Assembly: GCA_046732015.1 (NCBI GenBank)
Contig: JBKPMF010000292.1
Coordinates: 1 to 7,983 of the forward strand
Direction of reading: 5' to 3'
Source: JAOUEA01 sp046732015
Lineage (GTDB): Bacteria; Actinomycetota; UBA4738; HRBIN12
DNA: 7,983 nucleotides
Shown here: positions 1 through 6,030 of the stretch, piece after piece
Layout: each line of letters begins with the position of its first letter
How positions within the stretch are numbered: position 1 is the stretch's first letter
Translations under genes and position numbers: made by a program
The notes under the pieces: generated by a model
Database searches by the model: none
What the model saw: the letters and a program-made list of their open reading frames with translations, nothing else
Told to the model about the DNA's origin: nothing

Positions 1-383
1 TCACCGAGCAGCTCCAACGTCACCTCGGCGAGGCCGGGCGCGACCTCCCGCCCGCTTCCGATGCCGACGTTGCGCCGGCCCTCCGCGACCTCCTGGACGC
101 GCACCTCGGCGAGCCGTATCGGCTCCGCGAGGCAGCCGAGACGATCGGCGCGTCGACATCGACCCTTTCGCGCGCATTCACCCGCACCTTCGGGATCGCC
201 CCCCATCGGTACGTCGTCGCACGTCGCATCGAGTTCGCGCGGAAACGGTTGTTGGCCGGGGAGCCGGTCGCCATGGTCGCCGCTACCGCCGGCTTCCACG
301 ACCAGGCGCACTTCACCCGGCACTTCGGCCGCCACGTCGGGACGACACCGGCCCGCTACGCCACCTCAGGGGACGCGGCCTGA
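1..383 (+). CDS. AraC/XylS-family transcriptional regulator, C-terminal part (5' end outside window)
   Basis: Reading from base 3 gives an open frame of 126 codons to a TGA at 381-383, entering from the left edge, so the N-terminal part is missing. The visible part is the paired helix-turn-helix DNA-binding domain of AraC/XylS regulators. The first HTH reads RLREAAETIGASTSTLSRAF. The linker helix follows (RRIEFARKRLLAG), then the second HTH with the family signature GFHDQAHFTRHFGRHVGTTP and a terminal ARY. The N-terminal ligand or partner domain cannot be seen, so the inducer is unknown. A second reading frame over the same bases joins the downstream cyclase ORF, but the AraC signature makes this frame the real one. 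The cyclase/hydrolase gene starts 40 bases further on in the same direction, so co-transcription or regulation of that neighbour is possible. This is inference. Confidence 0.9.
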   Translation, partial: TEQLQRHLGEAGRDLPPASDADVAPALRDLLDAHLGEPYRLREAAETIGASTSTLSRAFTRTFGIAPHRYVVARRIEFARKRLLAGEPVAMVAATAGFHDQAHFTRHFGRHVGTTPARYATSGDAA

Positions 384-410
384 CGAGTTGCGCCGCGGGG
401 AGCATCGGTC

Positions 411-416
411 GCAGGA
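411..416 (+). promoter_or_regulatory. Ribosome binding site of the hydrolase-cyclase gene
   Basis: GCAGGA lies 7 bases before the ATG at 424. It is the only purine-rich element suitably spaced from an in-frame start. It supports starting the protein at 424 rather than inside the upstream AraC gene, where the same frame stays open back to base 61. Confidence 0.45.
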
Positions 417-423
417 TGCGCGG

Positions 424-1788
424 ATGGAACGGCCCGGTGTCGAGTTCGCCCGAGCCCCCGATGGGGCCTACCTCGCCTACCAGGCGTTCGGCGAGGGCCC
501 GATCGATATCTGCTGGCAGGACGACGTGTTCTCGATCGTGGACGAGTGGTGGGAGGAGCCATTCGGGCGCGCACTCTACGAAGGGATGGGTGAGTTCTCC
601 CGTGTGATCCTGCACGACCGGCGCGGCACCGGGTGTTCGAGCCGCGAAGGAGGGCCTGCGACCCTCGAGACCCGGGTCTCGGACACCCTCGCCGTGATGG
701 AGGCCGTCGGTGCCGAGCGCCCGGTGGTCGGTGGTGTCCTCGAAGGCGGTGCCAGCATGGCGCTGCTCGCGGCCACCCATCCCGAGCGGGTGCGATCCCT
801 CATCTGGCTCCGGCCCACGCCGCGGGCGAGCGCCGCACCCGACTACCCCTGGGGCGTCGGCCCCGACTACATCGAACAGGATCAACGCATCACCGAATCA
901 TGGGGCACCGTGGAGTACGCGCGTGCGTTCATCGACCTCAACATCGATGTCATGGAGGGGTTCTGGTCCACCCAGTCCTCCGTGGAATACCTCGCCCGAC
1001 TCTCGCGACGCACCTGCAGCCCCGACATGGCCGAGCAACTCAACACCATCTGGTACGAAACCGACGTCAGGAGCGTCCTGCCCACGGTGCAGGTCCCGAC
1101 GCTGCTCGTGATCGACCAGGATGATGGCGATCTCGAACTCGCGGGGATGGGGCGCCACGTCGCCGAACTGATGCCGCATGCCGAGGTCGAGCCGTACGTG
1201 CCCGTCACCGAGGATCTCGTGGGCGTGGACATCGGACTCGAGCAGGTCCGCCGATTCATCGGGGTGGAACGACGCCCCGATGCCCTGGACTCGGTCCTGG
1301 CCACGGTCATGTTCACCGACATCGTCGATTCGACGAAGCGGAGCGCCGAGCTCGGCGACCACGATTGGCGTGCGGTGCGTCGCCGGCACGACGAGATCGT
1401 GCGCACCGAGTTGGAACGTCACCGGGGGCGAGAGATCAAGACCTTGGGCGACGGGTTCCTCGCCACGTTCGAAGGGCCGGCGAGAGGGGTCCATTGCGCT
1501 CGCGCGATCGTTGCCGGCGTTCGCAGCCTCGGCATCGAGATCCGCGCCGGACTGCACACCGGCGAGGTGGAGCTCGAAGGCGACGATATCGCGGGGATCG
1601 CCGTCGCGATCGGGGCCAGGGTAGGAGCCTTGGCGGGCCCCTCCGAGGTGCTGGTGTCCCGAACCATCAAGGACCTGACCGCCGGAAGCGGCCTCGTGTT
1701 CGTGGATGCCGGTGAGCATGACCTCAAGGGCGTCCCAGACCGCTGGCAGCTCTACCGCGTCACGGACGAGGGTGCCGGCTCGAGCTGA
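424..1788 (+). CDS. Alpha/beta-hydrolase-fold / class III adenylate cyclase fusion protein with degenerate hydrolase site
   Basis: The product is 454 aa and probably cytoplasmic, with no signal or membrane segment. Residues about 5-280 form an alpha/beta-hydrolase fold: the strand and loop HDRRGTG is at 64-70, and the nucleophile-elbow region VVGGVLEGGASMALL starts near 101. Residues about 290-452 are a class III cyclase domain that would make cAMP from ATP. Its metal-binding aspartates are D299 (in MFTDIVDST) and D343 (in KTLGDG). The purine-specifying pair K339 and D388 suits adenylate cyclase, and the transition-state arginine is R399. Oddities: the elbow has Leu106 where the hydrolase serine should be; the region that should carry the catalytic histidine (about 260-266, PVTEDLV) has none; and Ala395 stands where canonical cyclases have asparagine. 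The hydrolase half is therefore probably a non-enzymatic sensor or scaffold. The architecture matches M. tuberculosis Rv1900c (LipJ). The ATG at 424 fits the RBS and the domain start. Confidence 0.88.
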   Translation: MERPGVEFARAPDGAYLAYQAFGEGPIDICWQDDVFSIVDEWWEEPFGRALYEGMGEFSRVILHDRRGTGCSSREGGPATLETRVSDTLAVMEAVGAERPVVGGVLEGGASMALLAATHPERVRSLIWLRPTPRASAAPDYPWGVGPDYIEQDQRITESWGTVEYARAFIDLNIDVMEGFWSTQSSVEYLARLSRRTCSPDMAEQLNTIWYETDVRSVLPTVQVPTLLVIDQDDGDLELAGMGRHVAELMPHAEVEPYVPVTEDLVGVDIGLEQVRRFIGVERRPDALDSVLATVMFTDIVDSTKRSAELGDHDWRAVRRRHDEIVRTELERHRGREIKTLGDGFLATFEGPARGVHCARAIVAGVRSLGIEIRAGLHTGEVELEGDDIAGIAVAIGARVGALAGPSEVLVSRTIKDLTAGSGLVFVDAGEHDLKGVPDRWQLYRVTDEGAGSS

Positions 1789-1807
1789 CTCAGTACCCCG
1801 CGATCGG

Positions 1808-1894
<87 letters not shown>

Positions 1895-1907
1895 GAGTGG
1901 GACAGCG

Positions 1908-1913
1908 ATGGTA
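1908..1913 (-). promoter_or_regulatory. Possible -10 element for the tRNA-Leu gene
   Basis: On the minus strand TACCAT matches four of six bases of TATAAT. It lies 13 bases before the mature tRNA 5' end, which would leave a short 5' leader for RNase P. No convincing -35 is visible at 16-18 bases upstream (the sequence there is GGCTGG-like), so this is a weak call. Confidence 0.3.
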
Positions 1914-1979
1914 GCAAGCTCGGTCCTTCGCCAGCCGTCCCCCGGAGGAGGGACACAGGAAACCACCCGTTCGGCCCAT

Positions 1980-1997
1980 CTACCCGGAAACGGGTAG
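1980..1997. repeat. Perfect 7-bp inverted repeat with GAAA loop in the intergenic region
   Basis: CTACCCG and CGGGTAG are exact reverse complements separated by GAAA. The repeat lies between the divergent tRNA-Leu and small membrane protein genes. It occupies the region where the -35 and spacer of the proposed promoter at 2005-2010 would be. It could be an operator site for a dimeric regulator or a short RNA hairpin capped by a GNRA tetraloop. Its position upstream of the likely transcription start favours a DNA site. No bound protein can be named. Confidence 0.5.
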
Positions 1998-2004
1998 CCG
2001 CCGA

Positions 2005-2010
2005 TAGAGT
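2005..2010 (+). promoter_or_regulatory. Possible -10 hexamer for a leaderless transcript of the small membrane protein gene
   Basis: TAGAGT fits the actinobacterial TANNNT -10 pattern. It ends 7 bases before the ATG at 2018, where transcription would be expected to begin. No Shine-Dalgarno-like sequence lies in front of this ATG, which agrees with a leaderless mRNA. A -35 box is not recognisable; its place is taken by the inverted repeat at 1980-1997. Confidence 0.4.
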
Positions 2011-2017
2011 GGTCGTG

Positions 2018-2377
2018 ATGAACACGCGACCCAGGATCGACTTCGACGAGCTGATGCGGATCCTGATGATCGTGGGGTTCGGCGCGCTCGCTACGTGGGC
2101 CATGACCGCCGCCGTCGGTGTGATGTCGGGATTCACCTACATCTCCGGATCGGCCACGCTCCGGTTCCTGCTGGCGGTCCTCATCCTGGTGTTCTCGCGC
2201 CGTACCTACTGGGAGATCCGCGAGTGGCACTGGCGGAAACTCAACCCCGACGATCGGTCCGGTTTCGCCAACCCGCTGTGGGAACACGGCCGCAGCAACG
2301 AAGACCTGGGCGAGGTCACCTCGCACGAGGACGCCGGCTTCGTCTCCGCCACAGGCTCGTCACAGCCCCGGGCGTAG
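2018..2377 (+). CDS. Hypothetical small membrane protein with two predicted helices
   Basis: The product is 119 aa and I do not recognise the family. After a short N-terminal segment (MNTRPRIDFDELMR) there is a hydrophobic helix at about 15-39. A second hydrophobic stretch (TLRFLLAVLILVF) lies at about 47-59. It is followed by a basic and aromatic segment (SRRTYWEIREWHWRK) that may sit at the membrane surface, and then a polar tail rich in D, E, S and G. The positive charges after helix 2 suggest that both ends face the cytoplasm, as a hairpin. GTG codons at 2009 and 2015 are alternative starts; ATG 2018 is preferred because of the -10-like hexamer just upstream. The stop is only 50 bases before fhaA on the same strand, so it may be read together with the cell-wall operon. 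Codon use is like its neighbours. That it is a real gene is fairly likely; its role is unknown. Confidence 0.72.
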   Translation: MNTRPRIDFDELMRILMIVGFGALATWAMTAAVGVMSGFTYISGSATLRFLLAVLILVFSRRTYWEIREWHWRKLNPDDRSGFANPLWEHGRSNEDLGEVTSHEDAGFVSATGSSQPRA

Positions 2378-2380
2378 GAT
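2375..2380 (+). promoter_or_regulatory. Possible -10 element upstream of fhaA
   Basis: TAGGAT fits the TANNNT pattern and overlaps the stop codon of the preceding gene. Transcription from here would give fhaA a leader of about 40 bases containing the hairpin at 2392-2415. No good -35 is seen, so read-through from the upstream gene is equally possible. Confidence 0.22.
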
Positions 2381-2391
2381 AGGCGCCGGGC

Positions 2392-2415
2392 GCGGGAGGG
2401 TCGTCCCCCTCCTGC
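2392..2415 (+). promoter_or_regulatory. Strong hairpin between the small membrane protein gene and fhaA
   Basis: GCGGGAGGG (2392-2400) pairs with CCCTCCTGC (2407-2415) around a TCGTCC loop. The 9-bp stem has one G-U pair and is otherwise perfect. It starts 15 bases after the preceding stop and ends 12 bases before the fhaA start. There is no T tract after it, so it is not a textbook terminator. It may attenuate transcription, stabilise the mRNA, or affect fhaA translation. The purine-rich left arm resembles a Shine-Dalgarno sequence but is 27 bases from the start and would be locked in the stem. Confidence 0.5.
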
Positions 2416-2427
2416 CACACGCTACCG

Positions 2428-3111
2428 GTGCCGAACCTCCGCGACTTCGAACGACGCTTGGGGGGCCTCGTCGAAGGCCTGTTCTCCAAGACGTTCCGAA
2501 GCGGCGTCCAGCCCGTGGAGCTGGCCAAGCGGCTGATCAAGGAGATGGACGCCGAACGCACCGTCGGCCCAAACGGCGTCTGGGCTCCGAACCACTTCGA
2601 GTTCGCCCTCTCGGCCGAGGACGCCGAGCGGTTCGAACAGGCCGAGACCGCCCTGGCGAGCGAGCTCGCGCAGGTGGCCCGCGAGAACGCCGATGAGCGC
2701 GGCTGGGGACTTGTCGGGCCGCCAGAGATCACCTTCACCACCGATCCATCCCTGAAGCGCGGCGCGATCACGTGCGTGGCCACCTTGGTGCAGGGGCCCG
2801 ACGAACCGGCGCCCGCGTCCGCCCCCCCCGCGACACTCCTGATCCGCGAGAACGGCGCCGAGCGCCGGGTCCCCATCGCCAAGGAGGTCCTGACGATCGG
2901 GCGCATGAGCGATTGCGACGTGGTGCTCAAGGACAAAGGGGCCTCGAGGCGCCACGTGCAGTTGCGCACGAACGAAGGGGTCACCACGCTCACCGACCTC
3001 GGCTCGACGAACGGCACACGACTGAACGGCCAGACGATCCAGTCGGGCGCGCTCTCCGACGGCGACCGCATCACGATCGGCACCACGGTGCTGGAGTACC
3101 GGAGGGCGTGA
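2428..3111 (+). CDS. fhaA: FhaA: DUF3662 and FHA domain protein
   Basis: The product is 227 aa. Residues 1-118 are the DUF3662 domain typical of FhaA N-termini, opening with MPNLRDFERRLGGLVEGLFS and VQPVELAKRL. Residues about 130-226 are an FHA domain that binds phospho-threonine peptides. Its conserved residues are visible: G158-R159 (TIGR), S173 and H176 (SRRH), and N195 in GSTNGT. In mycobacteria FhaA is a target of the PknB kinase and binds the pseudokinase domain of the flippase MviN, restraining peptidoglycan synthesis; a similar role is inferred here. The linker is only about 12 residues and rich in P and A, whereas mycobacterial FhaA (about 530 aa) has a very long low-complexity middle. 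The GTG at 2428 is chosen because the DUF3662 homology begins there. No Shine-Dalgarno precedes it. It is the first gene of the packed operon. Confidence 0.93.
   Translation: MPNLRDFERRLGGLVEGLFSKTFRSGVQPVELAKRLIKEMDAERTVGPNGVWAPNHFEFALSAEDAERFEQAETALASELAQVARENADERGWGLVGPPEITFTTDPSLKRGAITCVATLVQGPDEPAPASAPPATLLIRENGAERRVPIAKEVLTIGRMSDCDVVLKDKGASRRHVQLRTNEGVTTLTDLGSTNGTRLNGQTIQSGALSDGDRITIGTTVLEYRRA
3101..3106 (+). promoter_or_regulatory. Ribosome binding site deciding the fhaB start
   Basis: GGAGGG lies inside the last codons of fhaA. It is 7 bases before the GTG at 3114 but only 1 base before the GTG at 3108, which overlaps the fhaA stop as GTGA. The spacing favours 3114 as the fhaB start. 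Confidence 0.55.
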
Positions 3112-3113
3112 CG

Positions 3114-3629
3114 GTGACGGCGAGCCTGGCGCCGGCAGCCATCCCCTTCGTCGCCGAAGGGGTGACGCCGTTCGCCCTGTCCGCACTGAAGTACGGCCTG
3201 TTCGCCCTGCTGGTCCTGTTCCTGTGGCGGTCCATGCGCTGGGCCGTCCGCGGCCTCAGCGTCGAAGCGGCGCCGGCGCGCGGGGGACGTTCGGCTCGCA
3301 GAGCTCGCGACGCCGCCGAAGGTCCTACGGTGACGCCCGGGATCTCCGACGTCGTGGTCCACGCCGACGGCGTGAAGCCGCGCACCGTCCGGGTCGCGAG
3401 CGATTCGTTGGTGATCGGTCGGGCTCCCGAGTGCGAGCTCGCGATCGAGGACACCTACGTCTCGCAACAGCACGCCCGGGTGTTCGCCAAGGGTGGCTCC
3501 TGGTACGTCGAGGACCTGGGTTCGACCAACGGCACGTTCGTGAACGATCAGCGCCTGTCCTCCCCCGCGATGGTCCAGGCAGGCGACAAGGTGCGCATCG
3601 GCACCACCGTGATGGAGCTCCGACGATGA
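3114..3629 (+). CDS. fhaB: FhaB: membrane-anchored FHA domain protein
   Basis: The product is 171 aa from GTG 3114, or 173 aa from GTG 3108. A single transmembrane helix (LKYGLFALLVLFLWRSMRW) lies at about residues 24-42. An Arg/Ala-rich linker follows, and then a cytoplasmic FHA domain at about 78-171. Phospho-threonine contacts are present: G102-R103 (VIGR), S117 and H120 (SQQH), and N139 in GSTNGT. The size and layout match FhaB (Rv0019c type, about 155 aa). That protein is phosphorylated by the operon kinases and is linked to cell division and wall synthesis in mycobacteria. The start sits immediately after the fhaA stop, and the end overlaps pstP by four bases (ATGA), so all three are probably translationally coupled. 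The FHA domain resembles that of FhaA, in agreement with an old duplication. Confidence 0.9.
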   Translation: MTASLAPAAIPFVAEGVTPFALSALKYGLFALLVLFLWRSMRWAVRGLSVEAAPARGGRSARRARDAAEGPTVTPGISDVVVHADGVKPRTVRVASDSLVIGRAPECELAIEDTYVSQQHARVFAKGGSWYVEDLGSTNGTFVNDQRLSSPAMVQAGDKVRIGTTVMELRR

Positions 3630-4714
3630 AGGTCCAGGTGGGGGTGGCCACCGACATCGGCCGGGTCCGCGAGGGCAACGAGGACTCCTACCTGATCGAA
3701 CCGCCCCTGTACGCGGTGGCCGACGGTATGGGCGGGCATCGGGGCGGCGAGGTCGCATCCCAGCTCGCGCTCGAGACGATCGAAGACCTCTTCCGCAAGG
3801 ACGAAGGGTCGCTCGTCGAGCAGGTGCGCAGCGCCAACCACGCCGTCTTCGTGCAGTCGCAGGAAGACACCGCCGTCAGCGGCATGGGGACGACCCTCAC
3901 CGCCGCCTTGGTGGAGGGCAGCCAGCTCCAACTGGCGCACGTGGGCGACTCCCGCGCCTATCTGCTGCGGGCCGGCTCCCTTCGGCAGCTCACCGCCGAC
4001 CACACGCTCGTGGCCCGGATGGTCAAGTCCGGGGAGATCACCGAGGCCGAAGCCGAGGTGCACCCGCACCGCAACGTGCTGACCCGCTCGCTCGGCACGG
4101 AGGCCGACGTGCAGGTGGACGAAGACGTCGTCGGCCTGCTGGACGGTGATCGCCTGTTGCTGTGCAGCGACGGCCTCACCGGCATGGTGTCCGAGGACCA
4201 GATCAAGGCCATCCTGGAGACCGAACCCGACCCGCAGCGTGCGTCCGACCGCCTCATCAAGGCGGCTAACCGCGCCGGTGGGATCGACAACATCACGGTG
4301 GTCGTGCTGGATGCGATCGGTGAGGACGACGATCCGGTCGGCCCGGCACCGGATGCCCCCCGCTGGCGGCGCTGGGTGATCGGCGGCCTGGTGGCCCTGA
4401 TCCTGCTGGTGGGGACGTTCTTCGCGGCCCGAACCTTCATCGACCGTCAGTGGTACGTCGGCGTGGCCGACGACAAGGTCGCGGTCTATCAGGGCATCCC
4501 GGCCAAGCCGCTGGGGCTGTCCCTGTCGAGCGTCGACACCATCACCGAGATCCCCGCCGCCGATGCCGGCGCCCTCGAGCTCTACCACGACCTCCCGCAG
4601 GGGATCACCGCCGACAGTCGTGATGATGCGCTGGCCATCGTCGAGCGGATCAGGACCGACGTGGCCGACGACGCGGTCCCGCCGAAGAAGCCGAAGAACG
4701 CGGGCGGGCAGTGA
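3626..4714 (+). CDS. pstP: PstP: membrane PP2C-family Ser/Thr protein phosphatase
   Basis: The product is 362 aa. Residues 1 to about 232 form a PPM/PP2C phosphatase domain that removes phosphate from Ser/Thr using two or three metal ions. Motifs in order are RxGNEDS (D20), VADGMGGHRGGE (D33), GMGTTLTAA, HVGDSRAY, the TADHT segment, CSDGLTG (D182) and GGIDNITVV (D221). All metal-binding aspartates are present, so it should be active. A charged linker is followed by one transmembrane helix at about 250-271 (WVIGGLVALILLVGTFFAA). An extracytoplasmic domain of about 90 residues ends in a Pro/Lys-rich tail. In the family this enzyme dephosphorylates the operon kinase and its substrates, including the FHA proteins and cell-wall enzymes. 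The ATG overlaps the fhaB stop (ATGA), and the stop overlaps the next start (GTGA). The outer domain is the least conserved part and its ligand is unknown. Confidence 0.95.
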   Translation: MKVQVGVATDIGRVREGNEDSYLIEPPLYAVADGMGGHRGGEVASQLALETIEDLFRKDEGSLVEQVRSANHAVFVQSQEDTAVSGMGTTLTAALVEGSQLQLAHVGDSRAYLLRAGSLRQLTADHTLVARMVKSGEITEAEAEVHPHRNVLTRSLGTEADVQVDEDVVGLLDGDRLLLCSDGLTGMVSEDQIKAILETEPDPQRASDRLIKAANRAGGIDNITVVVLDAIGEDDDPVGPAPDAPRWRRWVIGGLVALILLVGTFFAARTFIDRQWYVGVADDKVAVYQGIPAKPLGLSLSSVDTITEIPAADAGALELYHDLPQGITADSRDDALAIVERIRTDVADDAVPPKKPKNAGGQ

Positions 4715-6030
4715 GCGAGGTCGCGTTCGCGGTCGATCAGCGCAAGCGGCCCGTCACCGGGCTGGGGCTGCTGATCGTGGCGCTCGTGATCTCGATCGTG
4801 GCCTACGCGACGGCGGGCCTGGGACTCAAGGGCAAGACCCCGCGCGACCTGATCGCCTATGGGCTCGCGTTCACCGTGGTCTCGCTCGCGGGATGGTTCG
4901 CCGTTCGGTGGTTGGCGCCGCGCGCCGATCCGGTGTTGTACCCGATCGCGGTGACGCTCGCCGGCCTGGGCATCGCGATGCTCTATCGGATCATGGTCGA
5001 CCGGGGCGAGGCGGTGATCGCGCAGGAGCAGGCGATCTGGTTGATCGTCGGCGTGGCGGCCTTCGCCGCGACGCTCTGGTTCGTGCGCGACGACCGGATG
5101 TTGAACACCTACACGTACACCCTGGGCCTGATCGGCGTGGTGCTGTTGCTCCTCCCGGTGGTCCCGGGTATCGGGTACGAGATCAACGGCGCGCGGCTGT
5201 GGGCGGCGATCGGGCCCATCACGTTCCAGCCGGCAGAGTTCGGCAAGATCTTCATCGTCGTGTTCCTGGCTGCCTACCTCGCGGACAAGCGCGAGCTCCT
5301 CGCCAGCGGTGTAGGCCGGTTCGGCCTGCCGCGCGCCAAGGATCTCGGGCCACTGCTCGTGGCGTGGATCGCGTCGTTGGCCGTGTTGTTCCTGGAGCGG
5401 GACATGGGCGCGTCGCTGCTGTTCTTCGGCGTGTTCGTCGTGATGCTGTGGATCGCGAGCGGTCGCGCCGGCTACCTCTGGCTGGGGATCGTCCTGTTCG
5501 TGGTGGGCGCGTGGCTGGGCTACCTGGCGTTCGACCACGTGCAGACCCGCGTCGACTACTGGATCCACGCCCTCGACCCCGCCGTGGTGACGGGCCAGGG
5601 CTACTTCCAGCTGGCGCAGGGATGGTTCGCGCTGGCCACCGGGGGCATCGTGGGCACCGGCATCGGTCAGGGCTCGCCCACGCTGATCCCGTACGTGGGC
5701 AGCGACTTCATCTTCGCGGCGTTCGGCGAGGAACTCGGGATGATCGGCGCCGTCTCGCTGCTCCTGCTCTATCTGGTGTGGATCGCGCGCGGGCTTCGTG
5801 TGGCGATGGAGCGCGTCGATGCGTTCGGCAAGTTGTTGGCCACCGGCATCACCACGATCATCGCGCTGCAGACGTTCGCGATCGTGGCGGGGGTGACACG
5901 CTTGATCCCGCTCACGGGGGTGCCGCTGCCGTTGGTGAGCTACGGGGGTTCGAACCGCGTCGCCACCTTCATCATGCTGGCGCTGCTGGTGCGGGTCTCG
6001 GCGGGACCGCGGGAGCGGCAGCGTGGATAG
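4711..6030 (+). CDS. rodA: RodA/FtsW-type SEDS peptidoglycan glycosyltransferase
   Basis: The product is 439 aa, a polytopic membrane protein with about ten or more hydrophobic helices, starting with LLIVALVISIVAYATAG near residues 20-36. SEDS proteins polymerise lipid II into glycan strands and work with a class B transpeptidase, here the next gene. Family motifs are present: NGARLW (159-164) followed by FQPAEFGK with E176 and K179; LERDMG; and SDFIFAAFGEELG with D332, which corresponds to the essential catalytic Asp in the large outer loop. The C-terminal PLPLVSYGGSN ends the helix bundle. The GTG start overlaps the pstP stop by four bases. A weak GGGCGGG-like stretch is the only RBS candidate, so coupling to pstP translation is likely. 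RodA is preferred over FtsW because of the pbpA/kinase context; sequence reading alone does not separate the two. Confidence 0.93.
   Translation: MSEVAFAVDQRKRPVTGLGLLIVALVISIVAYATAGLGLKGKTPRDLIAYGLAFTVVSLAGWFAVRWLAPRADPVLYPIAVTLAGLGIAMLYRIMVDRGEAVIAQEQAIWLIVGVAAFAATLWFVRDDRMLNTYTYTLGLIGVVLLLLPVVPGIGYEINGARLWAAIGPITFQPAEFGKIFIVVFLAAYLADKRELLASGVGRFGLPRAKDLGPLLVAWIASLAVLFLERDMGASLLFFGVFVVMLWIASGRAGYLWLGIVLFVVGAWLGYLAFDHVQTRVDYWIHALDPAVVTGQGYFQLAQGWFALATGGIVGTGIGQGSPTLIPYVGSDFIFAAFGEELGMIGAVSLLLLYLVWIARGLRVAMERVDAFGKLLATGITTIIALQTFAIVAGVTRLIPLTGVPLPLVSYGGSNRVATFIMLALLVRVSAGPRERQRG

Noticed and set aside
61..423. Upstream extension of the hydrolase-cyclase reading frame to an ATG at 61
   Set aside because: The bases encode a clear AraC double-HTH domain in another frame. 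The extension is a low-complexity Arg/Ser/Pro stretch without family likeness. ATG 424 has an RBS.
1937..1954. GTCCC/GGGAC inverted repeat with an 8-base loop
   Set aside because: It has only 5 bp in GC-rich sequence, no T tract and no clear position relative to a gene. It is likely to occur by chance.
1986..2012. GGAAAC as a possible ECF-sigma -35 box with GTC downstream
   Set aside because: The motif is just the loop and arm edge of the palindrome, and no matching -10 with proper spacing is convincing.
3224..3625. Upstream extension of the pstP frame to an ATG at 3224
   Set aside because: It overlaps the fhaB FHA domain and is Arg-rich without family likeness. The PP2C domain starts at the ATG at 3626 in an ATGA overlap.
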